From NCBI RefSeq assembly GCF_900090325.1, contig NZ_FMHW01000002.1, positions 3,286,001 to 3,350,000 of the forward strand: 64,000 bases of DNA, in the 5' to 3' direction. Below are positions 1 through 8,569 of this stretch, piece by piece. Source of the DNA: Micromonospora pallida (GTDB lineage: Bacteria > Actinomycetota > Actinomycetes > Mycobacteriales > Micromonosporaceae). The position numbers were made by a program, and so were the translations under genes. Each line of letters starts with the position of its first letter. Position 1 is the first letter of the stretch. Below the pieces are notes generated by a model that did not search any database, was not told the origin of the DNA, and saw only the letters and a program-made list of their open reading frames with translations.

Positions 1-28
1 GTACGCGCGGTGCAGTTCACGGGCAGCC

Positions 29-2080
29 TCAGCCAAGTCGGATCACCTCAAGTACACCATCGAGTTCGACAGGGATCCGGACCCGACCGTCGACGACGGA
101 CTCCGGCTGGATCTCCCGCACGTCCACCAGGGCGTGCACGCCCTGCCGTGCGGCATCGGCAAGCGGTCCGCCGAGCGTGACCGTGCCGCGTGCGGGCAGG
201 GAGGCACGCACCCGGTCTCCCCGTCCGCCCGAGTGGTTCACCAGGTGCATCACCCAGCGCCCCCCGCTGCGGCCGAGGGTGATCTCGACCTGGGTCGGGA
301 GGTCGACGTCGATCTCGTGGGGCGCGGCGAGCAGCGAGCGCACCTCGTCGGCGATCACGCGGTGGAGCGCGGTGAGGCCCGAGGTGTGCGCTGTGGTGCC
401 GATCGCCCAGGGAAAGTGACTGACCGCGCCTTCGCCGTACCTTCCGCGTACCAACGCCGGGGCACCGCCACGCGCCGAGTTCCCACCGGTGATCTCGGGT
501 GGACCGAACGGGGTCTGCGTGCTGAGCGCGAGTCGGCCGACGGTCGCGTCCGCTCCTCGCTCGACGACACTGAAGTGGCCCAGGACCGGGTGCAACGGCT
601 CGTCGGTCCGGCCGTCCGCCGGGCCCACGTACCGCCCGCCCAACTCCGCGAGCCCCGCCAGCCTGCGCACCCGGCGGGTGACCGGATCACTGTCGAAGAT
701 CGGCGTCTCACCGTCGAAGACCTCGCCGGTGAGCACGAGGGTCCCGCCGCCTCGGACGAAGTCGTCCAACGCCTGCCGGAGCGGCTCCTCCAGTCCCTCC
801 GCACCCGGGACGACCACGACGTCGTAGCGCGACACCACGTCGTCGCCCACCAGGCGGTCCTGGAACTGGAGACCCAGCACGTCGAACGGAATGTGCGCCT
901 CCTGGAGCGCGGTGTACACGCCTCGGTACTCCGAGAAGTCCACGCGGTTCTGCATCGCGCTCAGCGCCGTGCCGCCCCGTGGCCGCAGCACCGCCACCCG
1001 GTTGGCGGGCGTGAACCCGGCGTACAACTCCGTGTGCTCACGAAGGAAGCCGAGCAGGTCGGCGGCCGCGTCCAGGCACGGGTACCGGCCCGCTTCCACT
1101 GCGCCGACCACGACGGTGGAGGGAAGCGCGCCACGGGACAGCGCCTGGGCGATGTACCGCTGGAACTGGGTGGGTTCCTCGGCGATCTGCCGGTACGGCA
1201 GGCCCAGGTTGACCGAGGAGTGGACGAGAGCGGGCACCCCCGGGTCCGACAGTCGGTTCACGCTCGCCAACTCGCTCGGCGTGTGCGCCCACCAACGGTC
1301 GCCGTTGTGGTCGAGCGCGCTGTTGGTCTCGAGGAACGCGATGTCCATCCGCACATCAGCCAGCATGAGCGGCGTGCCCGGACGCACGTCGTTGACCACG
1401 CTCGAGTAGCGTTCGGCCAGCTCGGTGAGGAGCCGCAGGGCGACCTCGAGCCACTGACCGTACCCGTCGTCGGTGAGTGTGCGCGGATGCTGTCGGCCGG
1501 GATGGGCGGCCTGGAACGCCGTACGGCACCGCTCGCACTGGCACACGCCCTTGTAGATGCCGCTGTAGGCGACCTCGGGGTACTGGAGCCAGTTGAAGAA
1601 GACCCCGTCGACGGGGTAGCGCTCCACGAAGTCACGGAGAATGCGCGGCACGAGCAGCTCGTGGTAGTCACTGCGCGGACAGATCGCCGTCAGGCCGTCC
1701 TCCGTGAACCATTCCCCGTCCTTGTCGACGAAGGCCCACTCGGGATGATCGGCGATGACCTCGGTGGGCAGCCGGGAGAAGTCGAACCGGGACAGTACGC
1801 GCACGTCGCGCGCGTGCGCGGCCGCCAGCACGTCGCCGACCATGTCGCCCGACGGCCGTTCGCGCAGGCGCGCCGCAGGCCGCTGGTACGCCTCGTGCGT
1901 GGGGTAGAAGTACATGATTCCGCCGGCGTTGCACAGCCAGGTGTCGTAGCCGAGGTCGACAAGCTGGTCCACGGCCGCGGGTGCGTCGAGAAGTGCGTCC
2001 TCCTCCCGGAGATTGGTCTGGAGCAGCCGGAAGGGAGAATCCCACCAACGCGGGCCGTCGTATCGAGATGCCGCAGTCAC
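29..2080 (-). CDS. Glycoside hydrolase (GHL6-like TIM barrel with beta-galactosidase trimerisation-like domain)
   Basis: Predicted cytoplasmic glycoside hydrolase of about 683 residues with no signal peptide, the last gene of the sugar operon. The N-terminal half reads like the hypothetical glycosyl hydrolase 6 barrel (related to the GH29/GH42 clan): an opening segment ending in a Gly-Gly-Ile-Met-Tyr-Phe-Tyr stretch, then Arg-Phe-Asp-Phe and Asp-Gly-Val-Phe-Phe-Asn-Trp motifs. The C-terminal half has an amidotransferase-like trimerisation domain (Gly-Gly-Gly-Thr-Leu-Val-Leu-Thr-Gly-Glu) and a final beta domain. The open frame extends to 2338, but those extra codons are antisense-like to the permease. 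I chose GTG at 2080 because it overlaps the permease stop in a GTGA arrangement, which suggests translational coupling. The substrate cannot be read from sequence; an alpha-fucoside or beta-galactoside-type sugar is possible. Confidence 0.85.
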   Translation of the reverse strand: MTAASRYDGPRWWDSPFRLLQTNLREEDALLDAPAAVDQLVDLGYDTWLCNAGGIMYFYPTHEAYQRPAARLRERPSGDMVGDVLAAAHARDVRVLSRFDFSRLPTEVIADHPEWAFVDKDGEWFTEDGLTAICPRSDYHELLVPRILRDFVERYPVDGVFFNWLQYPEVAYSGIYKGVCQCERCRTAFQAAHPGRQHPRTLTDDGYGQWLEVALRLLTELAERYSSVVNDVRPGTPLMLADVRMDIAFLETNSALDHNGDRWWAHTPSELASVNRLSDPGVPALVHSSVNLGLPYRQIAEEPTQFQRYIAQALSRGALPSTVVVGAVEAGRYPCLDAAADLLGFLREHTELYAGFTPANRVAVLRPRGGTALSAMQNRVDFSEYRGVYTALQEAHIPFDVLGLQFQDRLVGDDVVSRYDVVVVPGAEGLEEPLRQALDDFVRGGGTLVLTGEVFDGETPIFDSDPVTRRVRRLAGLAELGGRYVGPADGRTDEPLHPVLGHFSVVERGADATVGRLALSTQTPFGPPEITGGNSARGGAPALVRGRYGEGAVSHFPWAIGTTAHTSGLTALHRVIADEVRSLLAAPHEIDVDLPTQVEITLGRSGGRWVMHLVNHSGGRGDRVRASLPARGTVTLGGPLADAARQGVHALVDVREIQPESVVDGRVRIPVELDGVLEVIRLG

Positions 2081-2967
2081 TTGATTCCTGTCGAGGCGAT
2101 TCCCGCGATGAAGTACCGCTGGAAGAACATGAAGACGACGATGATGGGCAGGATCGTCAGGAGCGATCCGGCAAGGAGGGGCCCGTAGTCGGTGGAACCC
2201 TCCGTCTGCGAGATGGTCGTCAACGCCACCGGCAGGGTGTACATGTCGGTGGTCTGCGCGACCACGAGTGGCCAGAGCAGGTTGTTCCACGAGTTCACGA
2301 ACGAGAGGATGCCGACGGTCGCGATGGCCGGTCCGCACAGCGGGAACACGACGCGGAAGAAGATGCGCCCCTCGCCGGCACCATCGAGGCGGGCGGCCTC
2401 CAGCAGTTCGTCAGGGAGCTGCGCGATGAACTGCCGCATGACGAAGACGCCGAGCGGAGTGATCAGGAACGGCAGGATGAGACCCGCGTACGTGTTGGTG
2501 AGCCCCATTCCCGCGACGGTGACGAACAGCGGGACGAACAGGACCAGCGACGGAACCATGAAGGTCACCAGGACGGCCGCGAACACCACGCTACGGCCCG
2601 GAAACTGCAGCTTCGCCAGCGCGTATCCCACGGCCGAGCAGAGGACGACGTTGCCCACGACGATGGCGACCGACACGATGACGCTGTTGAGGAAGTAGCG
2701 GGGGAACTCCGCGTCCGAGAAGAGCTGGGCGAAGTTCTCTCCGGTGAACGCCTCCGGCCACCAGCTCTGTGACCGCAGGATCTCTCCGGTGGGCTTGAAG
2801 GCGCTCAGGAGGTTCCAGATCAGCGGGCTGATCGTGAGCAGGGCGCCGAGGGAAAGCAGGCCATAGAGCAACCAACGGGCCGCCGGGCCGGGACTGTCGG
2901 CCGCAGAAGCTTTCCGCTGGCGCTCTCGGGTGACGTTGTGGGTGAGCGTCGCGCGTGTCGGTGTCAT
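2077..2967 (-). CDS. Carbohydrate ABC transporter permease (MalG/CUT1 type)
   Basis: Inner-membrane permease of 296 residues, typical length for the MalG family. Six hydrophobic segments follow a short cytoplasmic N-terminus. The EAA loop that docks the ATPase is visible as Glu-Ala-Ala-Arg-Leu-Asp-Gly-Ala-Gly in the second half. The ATG at 2967 overlaps the end of the upstream permease gene by four bases, and the stop at 2077-2079 overlaps the hydrolase start. A much longer open frame in the same register (to 3888) is an artefact of reading through the other permease out of frame. With the binding protein and the other permease it forms a CUT1 sugar importer that must borrow an ATPase from elsewhere. 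Confidence 0.93.
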   Translation of the reverse strand: MTPTRATLTHNVTRERQRKASAADSPGPAARWLLYGLLSLGALLTISPLIWNLLSAFKPTGEILRSQSWWPEAFTGENFAQLFSDAEFPRYFLNSVIVSVAIVVGNVVLCSAVGYALAKLQFPGRSVVFAAVLVTFMVPSLVLFVPLFVTVAGMGLTNTYAGLILPFLITPLGVFVMRQFIAQLPDELLEAARLDGAGEGRIFFRVVFPLCGPAIATVGILSFVNSWNNLLWPLVVAQTTDMYTLPVALTTISQTEGSTDYGPLLAGSLLTILPIIVVFMFFQRYFIAGIASTGIK

Positions 2968-3737
2968 GTGCGGCTCCTGAGCAGTCGGAACTGGATCAGC
3001 GACAGGAGGCTGATGATCGCGAAGAGGATGTAGCTGGCCGCCGCCGCAGTCGAGTACTTGCCGAACCCGAACTCGTCGTAGATGTACATCGCGGTGGTTC
3101 GTGTGGAGTCGAGCGGTCCGCCCTGCGTGATGACGAACGGCTCCTCGAAGACCTGCACGACGGCGACCGTCATGAGCACCGCGGCGAGCAGGACGATCGG
3201 AACCAGCATGGGCACGGTGATCGAGACGAGTCGCCGCCATGAGCTGGCGCCGTCGACCCGTGCCGCCTCGTGGAGTTCTTCCGGAATCGACTGCAGGCCG
3301 GCGAGGAACAGCACCATAACCAGTCCGAAGCAGCGCCAGACCACCAGGAGGATGATGGTGGGCAGCGCCCAGAACGGGTCGGCCAGCCAGGCGGGCCCGT
3401 CGATTCCGAACGCCGCGAGCGCGGCGTTGACGGTGCCCTCGTCGGCGAAGAGGAACTTCCACACGACGGCGATCGCGACGATGCCCGTCACCACGGGAAC
3501 GTAGTAGACGGTACGGAAGAAGGCTTTCCCCCATCGGATGCCACGGTTGAGTGCGACAGCCAGTAGCAGGGCGATGACGAGAATGAGGGGCACGCTGACG
3601 ACGACCACGACGGCGGTGGTCAGCAGCGACTGGAGGAAGTCCGGGTCGGTGAGGACGTCGACGAAGTTGGTGAGTCCGACGAACTCGACGTTGAAGGGCG
3701 TACGCAGGTCGCGGCTCGTCATGTCCGTCATGCTCAT
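2964..3737 (-). CDS. Carbohydrate ABC transporter permease (MalF/CUT1 type), 5' end disturbed
   Basis: Membrane permease with the EAA loop (Glu-Ala-Ala-Arg-Val-Asp-Gly-Ala-Ser-Ser-Trp). The first canonical start in this frame is ATG at 3737, giving 257 residues, but this would drop the first membrane helix. The frame stays open to 3887 and there encodes a basic tail plus a clear first helix (Trp-Leu-Phe-Ser-Leu-Pro-Phe onward), as MalF proteins have. No ATG, GTG or TTG occurs in frame between the binding-protein stop (TAG, 3890-3888) and 3737. The natural start would be the GTG at 3888-3886 overlapping that stop, but it lies in another frame. I infer an indel between about 3887 and 3800, most likely in the G/C-rich hairpin at 3841-3871. 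The family assignment is secure; the N-terminus is not. Confidence 0.85.
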   Translation of the reverse strand: MSMTDMTSRDLRTPFNVEFVGLTNFVDVLTDPDFLQSLLTTAVVVVVSVPLILVIALLLAVALNRGIRWGKAFFRTVYYVPVVTGIVAIAVVWKFLFADEGTVNAALAAFGIDGPAWLADPFWALPTIILLVVWRCFGLVMVLFLAGLQSIPEELHEAARVDGASSWRRLVSITVPMLVPIVLLAAVLMTVAVVQVFEEPFVITQGGPLDSTRTTAMYIYDEFGFGKYSTAAAASYILFAIISLLSLIQFRLLRSRT

Positions 3738-3840
3738 GAAGAGCGACCAGATGATCGGCCAGGCGTTGAACAGAACGAAGACGATGACGAACGGCAGGGA
3801 GAAGAGCCATCCCGCGACCGCCTGCGATCGGCGGGTCGCG

Positions 3841-3871
3841 GACCGGGCGCCCCGCGAGGGGGCGCCCGGTC
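3841..3871 (-). promoter_or_regulatory. 13-bp perfect hairpin after the binding-protein gene
   Basis: Perfect inverted repeat with 13-bp arms (3841-3853 and 3859-3871) and a 5-base loop, starting 17 bases after the binding-protein stop. There is no T-tract, so it is not a classical terminator. In binding-protein-dependent importers such hairpins commonly protect the upstream mRNA and keep the binding protein more abundant than the permeases. That role is inferred here. The hairpin also sits where the permease reading frame breaks. Confidence 0.6.
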
Positions 3872-3887
3872 TTGGCGTTCGCGGCCA

Positions 3888-5171
3888 CTACTGTCCGGTT
3901 CCGATCTTCTCCGCCTCGGCCTGAATGGCCGCTGCCGCGTCCTGCGGAGTGGTCACGCCGCGCGCGAGCCGCTCCGCGTACGTCGCGAGCAGGTCGCGGA
4001 TCTCAGTCCAGGTGAGCACCCGCGGCAGGGGGATGCTCTGCTCGAGTTGCGCGGCGAACGTCTTCGCCGTCGGACTCTTTGCGACCGCACCCGACGTCCA
4101 CGGCGCCCGGGCAGCGGGAAGCACGCCGGCAACCTGGTACGCGGCGTCCTGACTCTCCGGGGAGGACACGTGGCGAAGGAACTTCCACGCGGTCTCCTGG
4201 TTGTCGGAGTCGGCCATCACGGCCAGACCCGAACCGCCCAGGTATCCGGCGCCCGTCGCGGGGCCGGCGGGGAGCGTGGCGACTGCCAGCTTGGACGGGT
4301 CGCCGCCAAGCGCGTCCAGGGCGAGGTCGTAGGAGTACGAGCCGGTCAGGTACGACCCGACGGTGCCGTTGGCGAAGCTCGCCTCCATCTCTCCCGGGGC
4401 AGTGTAGGCCGTCTGCGGGTTGGAGATGCGGTCACGGAAGAACGCCTGGTAGTGGTCGAGCGCCCGGACCACTTCCGGCGTGTCGAAGGTGAACTTGCCG
4501 TCCTTGACGACCGTTCCACCCGACTGGTAGATCATCGGGAGGATCGTCTGCCATGCGATGGTGCCCCGCGGTCCGATGTACGTCCCGTTCGCGGCGCCCG
4601 CGGACTGCAGCGCCTTGCCGAACGTGAGCGCCTCGGCCCAGGTGGTGGGGGCCTTGACGCCCGCCCGCTGCGCGAGGTCGGCACGGTAGTAGAACGACTG
4701 CACGGTGACGTACCAGGGCACCGCGTACTGGACACCGTCGAAGGTCACGGCCTCGACCGCCGCGTCGAAGAACTCACTGTTGTCGACGACGCCCTTGGGC
4801 ACGGGTGCGATGCCCTTGGCGGCGACGAACGACTGCAGGCCCGTGCTGGGCTGGATGATGTCGGGGACCTGGCCGCTCGCGATGGCGGTGTCGATCTTCC
4901 GGGGCAACTCGTCGAAGGACACCGGGGTCACGGTGATCGTGACATCGGGGTTGGTCTTCTTGAACTCCTCCGCGAGCGCCGACAGGGCCTTCCCCTCGTT
5001 CGCCGCGGCCCAGATCGTGATCTTTCCGGTGGCTGGCGAGTCGTCGATCACGGCGACGCTCTCTTGCGCTGTTCCCGGGTCCGATCTCCCGCAGCCTGTC
5101 AGGACGAGAGCGGTTGCGGCGAGTCCGGCCGTGGCAATGGCGGCACGGCGCGGGAATCCTGTACTGAACAC
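3888..5171 (-). CDS. Sugar ABC transporter substrate-binding lipoprotein
   Basis: Extracytoplasmic solute-binding protein of 427 residues (SBP family 1, CUT1 importers). A basic N-terminus, a hydrophobic stretch and a lipobox ending Leu-Thr-Gly-Cys give lipidation at Cys27. The mature part has the features of maltose-type binding proteins: Lys-Ile-Thr-Ile-Trp-Ala-Ala near the start, a Pro-Asp-Ile-Ile hinge motif, and aromatic segments such as Trp-Tyr-Val-Thr-Val-Gln-Ser-Phe-Tyr-Tyr. The start is GTG at 5171, preceded at a suitable distance by a GAGGAAG ribosome-binding site. It is the first gene of the operon and is followed by the hairpin and two permeases. The ligand is unknown; the downstream hydrolase suggests an oligosaccharide or glycoside. 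Confidence 0.93.
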   Translation of the reverse strand: MFSTGFPRRAAIATAGLAATALVLTGCGRSDPGTAQESVAVIDDSPATGKITIWAAANEGKALSALAEEFKKTNPDVTITVTPVSFDELPRKIDTAIASGQVPDIIQPSTGLQSFVAAKGIAPVPKGVVDNSEFFDAAVEAVTFDGVQYAVPWYVTVQSFYYRADLAQRAGVKAPTTWAEALTFGKALQSAGAANGTYIGPRGTIAWQTILPMIYQSGGTVVKDGKFTFDTPEVVRALDHYQAFFRDRISNPQTAYTAPGEMEASFANGTVGSYLTGSYSYDLALDALGGDPSKLAVATLPAGPATGAGYLGGSGLAVMADSDNQETAWKFLRHVSSPESQDAAYQVAGVLPAARAPWTSGAVAKSPTAKTFAAQLEQSIPLPRVLTWTEIRDLLATYAERLARGVTTPQDAAAAIQAEAEKIGTGQ

Positions 5172-5675
5172 AACGAGATCTTCCTCACTGGGGGTGGTGG
5201 GGTGGGTTGTGGTCGTAAGTTCGGATCACTTGTCTGGCAATCATGCAGATGCCACTGGTGGACAACCTACGAGCGCCGCTACCATAGTGCAAGCTTCCGA
5301 TAGAAGGAATCTTTCTTTCGCAATGCGGAAACGGCCGAACGACCCTATACCGGACACCTCGCGGCCCTCCCAGCAGAGAAGGTCGTCCGGGTGGGTCGCG
5401 ACGACTTCGCGTACGTGGGACGCGCCGGGCACGCATCCGGGTGGCGTCGATGACACGGAGACCACCGACAAGAAGGCTGATGCGATGACCGAACTGATCG
5501 AGATGTCGCCCCCGGGCATTCACCCCGCTCGCCCAGGGCGGGATCCTGGCGAACGGTCACGCCCGCCGTGCGACGCCGAGCCGGGGAGCCTCGCCCGGAT
5601 CTCCGGGGCCCGCCCAGGTACCGCGCCGAACGCCGTCGACGCCGACGGACCCGAAGCGTCGACCGAGGTACGGCG
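5172..5675. promoter_or_regulatory. Divergent control region between sugar operon and lrgAB
   Basis: About 500 bases without a convincing gene between divergent units. The half next to the sugar operon is less GC-rich and contains a GAAAG-type repeat pair (on the minus strand, about 5312-5322) upstream of a possible -35 box. It could be an operator for a DeoR- or LacI-type regulator, which is inference. The rest, roughly 5340-5660, is ordinary GC-rich sequence with only short shadow frames, and I see no further elements in it. Confidence 0.4.
5264..5292 (-). promoter_or_regulatory. Candidate promoter of the sugar operon
   Basis: On the minus strand, TTGCAC (5292-5287) and TAGGTT (5269-5264) are separated by 17 bases. 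This is a fair match to the actinobacterial housekeeping sigma consensus. It would give a leader of roughly 85 bases before the GTG at 5171. It rests on motif matching only. Confidence 0.35.
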
Positions 5676-6068
5676 ATGAGTCAGGACCCCCCGGCCGGGC
5701 CGGCGCCGGTCACGCGCGGGCTGCTGGGGTTCACGATTCTCTATGGCCTCTACGCGCTGGGAACGCTGGCCACGTCGCTCATCGGCTGGTCCGTGCCCGG
5801 AGCAGTGATCGGCCTGGTCATGCTGCTCGCGATGCTCCAGACACCCTGGGGCGCCCACATCGAGCAATGGGTCGGCGGAGTCGGCACGATCCTCGTCGGC
5901 CTGCTTCCGTTCCTGCTCGTCCCGGTCGCCGCAGGCATCGTCACCGAGGCCGACGCCCTGGCCGCAGAGTGGGTCGGCAGCGCTGTCACGGTCATGGCTG
6001 GCTGGTTCGTCGCCATCCTCGTCACCACGCTGGTCGCGCGGTGGTCGCTTGGGCGTGGACGGCGATGA
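5676..6068 (+). CDS. lrgA: CidA/LrgA-family membrane protein
   Basis: Small membrane protein of 130 residues with four hydrophobic helices, typical of the LrgA/CidA (holin-like) family. The family signature Pro-Gly-Ala-Val-Ile-Gly-Leu follows the second helix start, and a helix ending in Val-Pro-Val-Ala-Ala-Gly-Ile follows. The ATG at 5676 has a GAGG motif upstream, and its TGA overlaps the ATG of the next gene. Family members pair with LrgB and are linked to murein hydrolase control or to export of small organic acids such as pyruvate or glycolate. Which of these applies here cannot be told from sequence. Confidence 0.85.
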   Translation: MSQDPPAGPAPVTRGLLGFTILYGLYALGTLATSLIGWSVPGAVIGLVMLLAMLQTPWGAHIEQWVGGVGTILVGLLPFLLVPVAAGIVTEADALAAEWVGSAVTVMAGWFVAILVTTLVARWSLGRGRR

Positions 6069-6784
6069 CGGACATACCCGCCGACGCTTCGCTGCTGGGC
6101 GTCATGACGACTCTCGTCGCGTGGACGCTCGCCGAGACCTTCGCTCGGGCGTTTCCCGTGACCCGGCGATTCGTGCCCCCGATCCTCGTGGCGGTGGCCC
6201 TCGTCGCGCTGTTCCTGACGTGCACGCACCTCCCCTACGCGCAGTACGCGAAAGCGTCCGAGCCGATCTCGTTCCTTCTCGGTCCAGCGGTCGTCGCGCT
6301 CGCGCTACCCATCCACCGTCACCGGAGGGAGGTGGCGGCCAGCCTGCCGGGGCTCCTGGCCGCATCCATCACCGGGATCTGTGCCGCCGTCGCCGCGTCG
6401 TTCGTGATCGCGGTGACGCTACGTGCCGACCCGAACATGCTCGTCGCGCTCCTGACGACCCAGGCGACGTCACCGGTGGCAACCGCCGTGGCAGGCAGCC
6501 TGGGCGGGCCGGCGAGCCTGGCGGCGGTCCTCGCGATCATCAGCGGAATCCTGGGCGCGGTCGCCGGACCGGCCCTGTTCCGTGCCTTCCGGATCACCGA
6601 CCCCCGTGTGCGCGGTCTTGCGCTGGGGATTTCGTCACACGCGATCGGGACCAGCCGCGCGTTCGACATGGACGCCGAAACCGGCACCTACGCAGCGATC
6701 GGCATGGCATTCGGCGCAGTGCTGGTCCCGGTGATCATCACCCTCGTCGCGGCGATACCCTGGCTTGCGACCTTCCTCCCGTAG
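6065..6784 (+). CDS. lrgB: LrgB/CidB-family membrane protein
   Basis: Integral membrane protein of 239 residues, the usual size for LrgB/YohK. The diagnostic motifs are present: Leu-Gly-Pro-Ala-Val-Val-Ala-Leu-Ala-Leu-Pro, Thr-Ser-Pro-Val-Ala-Thr-Ala-Val, and Gly-Ile-Ser-Ser-His-Ala-Ile-Gly-Thr followed by Arg-Ala. The start overlaps the lrgA stop (ATGA), so the two are translationally coupled and probably act as a two-component channel or transporter. A longer open frame opening at 5867 in a different register is a shadow. No regulator gene of the LytSR type is adjacent. Confidence 0.88.
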   Translation: MTDIPADASLLGVMTTLVAWTLAETFARAFPVTRRFVPPILVAVALVALFLTCTHLPYAQYAKASEPISFLLGPAVVALALPIHRHRREVAASLPGLLAASITGICAAVAASFVIAVTLRADPNMLVALLTTQATSPVATAVAGSLGGPASLAAVLAIISGILGAVAGPALFRAFRITDPRVRGLALGISSHAIGTSRAFDMDAETGTYAAIGMAFGAVLVPVIITLVAAIPWLATFLP

Positions 6785-6946
6785 CGGCTCAGGCCCCGCG
6801 CCGCTGCCCGGGCGAAGCTCAGCGCTACGGAGCCCTCACGGCCACCTTCGACACCATCAGCTACGCCAGACAACGTAGCGTGACGGCGAGTTAAGTTTCG
6901 CTTATCGGGCTGTGGATCAACGAGGAAAGCTCAGTACCTTGCCCGA

Positions 6947-7669
6947 ATGCGACACATCAAGACCGCGATCGCCGCGCTCATCTTGGGTCCGCTGGCCTGG
7001 GTCCTGCTCGCCGCCGGGCAGGGCCGGTCCCTGCGGGTGTTCGAGGATGCACAGGAAAACGGTGGCGTGCTCGATCCCCACGCTCTGCTGAAGCCGTTGC
7101 TGGTGCTGGCAGCCGCTGGCCTTCTCCTCGGGCTTCTCGCGACCGTCCGGATCTCCCCGCTCGGCTCAGTGCTGATCGGCCTGGGGTACTCGGCCAGCTA
7201 CGCAGGTCTGCTCTTCAGCCCGGCACGGGTGCTGGACCTACTCAGTCACAAGCTGAGCGTGGCGGGTTACCAGATCGACGTACTCACCCCCGTACGGACC
7301 GGGACGACGCTGTTGCTGGGCTCGCTGCTCCTGGTCGGGGTAGCCAGTGTCCAGCGGTGGCGGCGCTGGCCGCAGTCGGACGCCGATGAGCCGACAGCCG
7401 ATGTCCCAGCCAATACCATTCCGCCGGTGTCAGAACGGGACCGCCCGCTCGACGCGGATGGATTCCGCCCGCTCGACGCCGACCGGCTCGGCTCGCCCAA
7501 ACAGGCTGAGAATCCGACGAAGCCGGGTATAGCCGACGAACCGGAGCCAGCGATGGCCCACGGCCCACGCTGGATCGATTCGCTGCGCAGCGATTCCACG
7601 GGCGAGCCCTGGCAGTCGGACGCGACGCGCTGGCAGACCCCGCCGCAGAGGAAGGGCTACCCGAACTGA
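6947..7669 (+). CDS. Predicted four-helix membrane protein with hydrophilic tail, unknown function
   Basis: 240 residues that I do not recognise as a named family. Residues 1-130 hold about four hydrophobic segments: 6-24, about 47-65, about 70-90 and about 115-130. The last 110 residues are polar and low in complexity, with a doubled Arg-Pro-Leu-Asp-Ala-Asp motif and a Trp/Arg/Pro-rich end. The tail is probably cytoplasmic and disordered. The gene stands alone: 162 bases separate it from lrgB and it converges on the regulator gene. A weak hairpin (CCCAC/GTGGG, 7678-7694) sits just after the stop and might help termination. Confidence 0.7.
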   Translation: MRHIKTAIAALILGPLAWVLLAAGQGRSLRVFEDAQENGGVLDPHALLKPLLVLAAAGLLLGLLATVRISPLGSVLIGLGYSASYAGLLFSPARVLDLLSHKLSVAGYQIDVLTPVRTGTTLLLGSLLLVGVASVQRWRRWPQSDADEPTADVPANTIPPVSERDRPLDADGFRPLDADRLGSPKQAENPTKPGIADEPEPAMAHGPRWIDSLRSDSTGEPWQSDATRWQTPPQRKGYPN

Positions 7670-7767
7670 CCGAGAAGCCCACGTCAACTGTGGGTCGAAG
7701 AGATCACCCCCGAGGAAGGATCACGCCGCACACCATCCACCGATATCAGATGGAGAGACATGGAACG

Positions 7768-8508
7768 TCAGTTGATGCGGTGTCCGTCGGGATCGACGAT
7801 GACCACCTCGATGCCGTTGGCGGTGAAGGCCGCGATCACAGCGGAATCCGCCTGGTGGTCGGTGACGAGGGTCCACTTGCGCGACAGCGGAGCCCAGGCG
7901 TGGAATGGTTGGCGGAGAAGCTTTCCCGCGTGCACGAGGACGTAGACCTGTTCGGCGCGGCGCGTCATCAGCTCCTTGAGCCGGGTCTGCTGCAGATCCG
8001 CTTCGCAGATCCCGCCGTCGGGAGTGACCCCGTCGGCACCGAGGAAGGCGCGGTCGAAGGTCGACTTCTCCAGTGCCGCCTCGGCCAGCGGGCCGACGAA
8101 TCCCTGGCTGAGATGCCGTAGCGTCCCACCCAGGCATTCGACGTGCACGGCGTCCACGTCGGCGAGCTCCTGAAGGGCCGTGAGGCCGGTGGTCGCCACG
8201 GTCAGCGCGGTTGCCGAACGCAACTCGTGGGCGAGCGCACCCACGGTCGACCCGGCGTCGAGCAGGACGGTCTCGCCGGGGCGAATCTGCGCCGCGGCCC
8301 AACGGGCAATGCCCCGCTTCGCCTCGAACGCCTCGCCCGTACGTTGCCGCAGTGACGCCTCGGGATGCGCGTTGGGGGCGATGGCTCCACCCAGGGTGCG
8401 GGTCAGCCGTCCCTGGGAGGTCAGCAGGGCGAGGTCGCGGCGAATCGTCGAGGCCGTCACGTCGAACGTGCCGGCCAGCTCCTCCACAGTGGCCAGACCC
8501 GTGGTCAT
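7768..8508 (-). CDS. DeoR/GlpR-family transcriptional regulator, N-terminus incomplete
   Basis: Sugar-phosphate-responsive repressor type. It has a DeoR winged helix (recognition segment Ser-Thr-Ile-Arg-Arg-Asp-Leu, then Gly-Gly-Ala) followed by a DeoR C-terminal sensor with Asp-Ala-Gly-Ser-Thr and the late Gly-Ala-Asp-Gly-Val motif. The first start in frame is ATG at 8508, but the frame upstream keeps reading like the family's first helix (Arg-Arg-Asp-Glu-Ile-Val-Arg-Leu-Ala). A GTG at 8573-8571, overlapping the hydrolase stop as GTGA, would be a natural start but is one base out of frame. Adding a single G to the GGG at 8563-8565 would join them. I suspect a one-base deletion. It may regulate the sugar operon at 29-5171; this is inference. 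Confidence 0.85.
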   Translation of the reverse strand: MTTGLATVEELAGTFDVTASTIRRDLALLTSQGRLTRTLGGAIAPNAHPEASLRQRTGEAFEAKRGIARWAAAQIRPGETVLLDAGSTVGALAHELRSATALTVATTGLTALQELADVDAVHVECLGGTLRHLSQGFVGPLAEAALEKSTFDRAFLGADGVTPDGGICEADLQQTRLKELMTRRAEQVYVLVHAGKLLRQPFHAWAPLSRKWTLVTDHQADSAVIAAFTANGIEVVIVDPDGHRIN

Positions 8509-8569
8509 GGCCAGTCGTACGATCTCGTCGCGTCGAGCTCGTAGGCGGTCGATCGCAGCAGACCCTTGC

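Noticed and set aside
134..2188. Plus-strand open frame of 684 codons opposite the glycoside hydrolase
   Set aside because: No recognisable protein character, and the minus strand encodes a clear hydrolase.
2077..3888. Single 603-residue protein fused to the MalG-type permease
   Set aside because: The first 300 codons read through the MalF-type permease out of frame and are Arg/His/Pro-rich. The permease has its own ATG with coupling at 2967.
5340..5660. Short open frames in the divergent spacer
   Set aside because: No ribosome-binding site with a protein-like translation. All have shadow composition.
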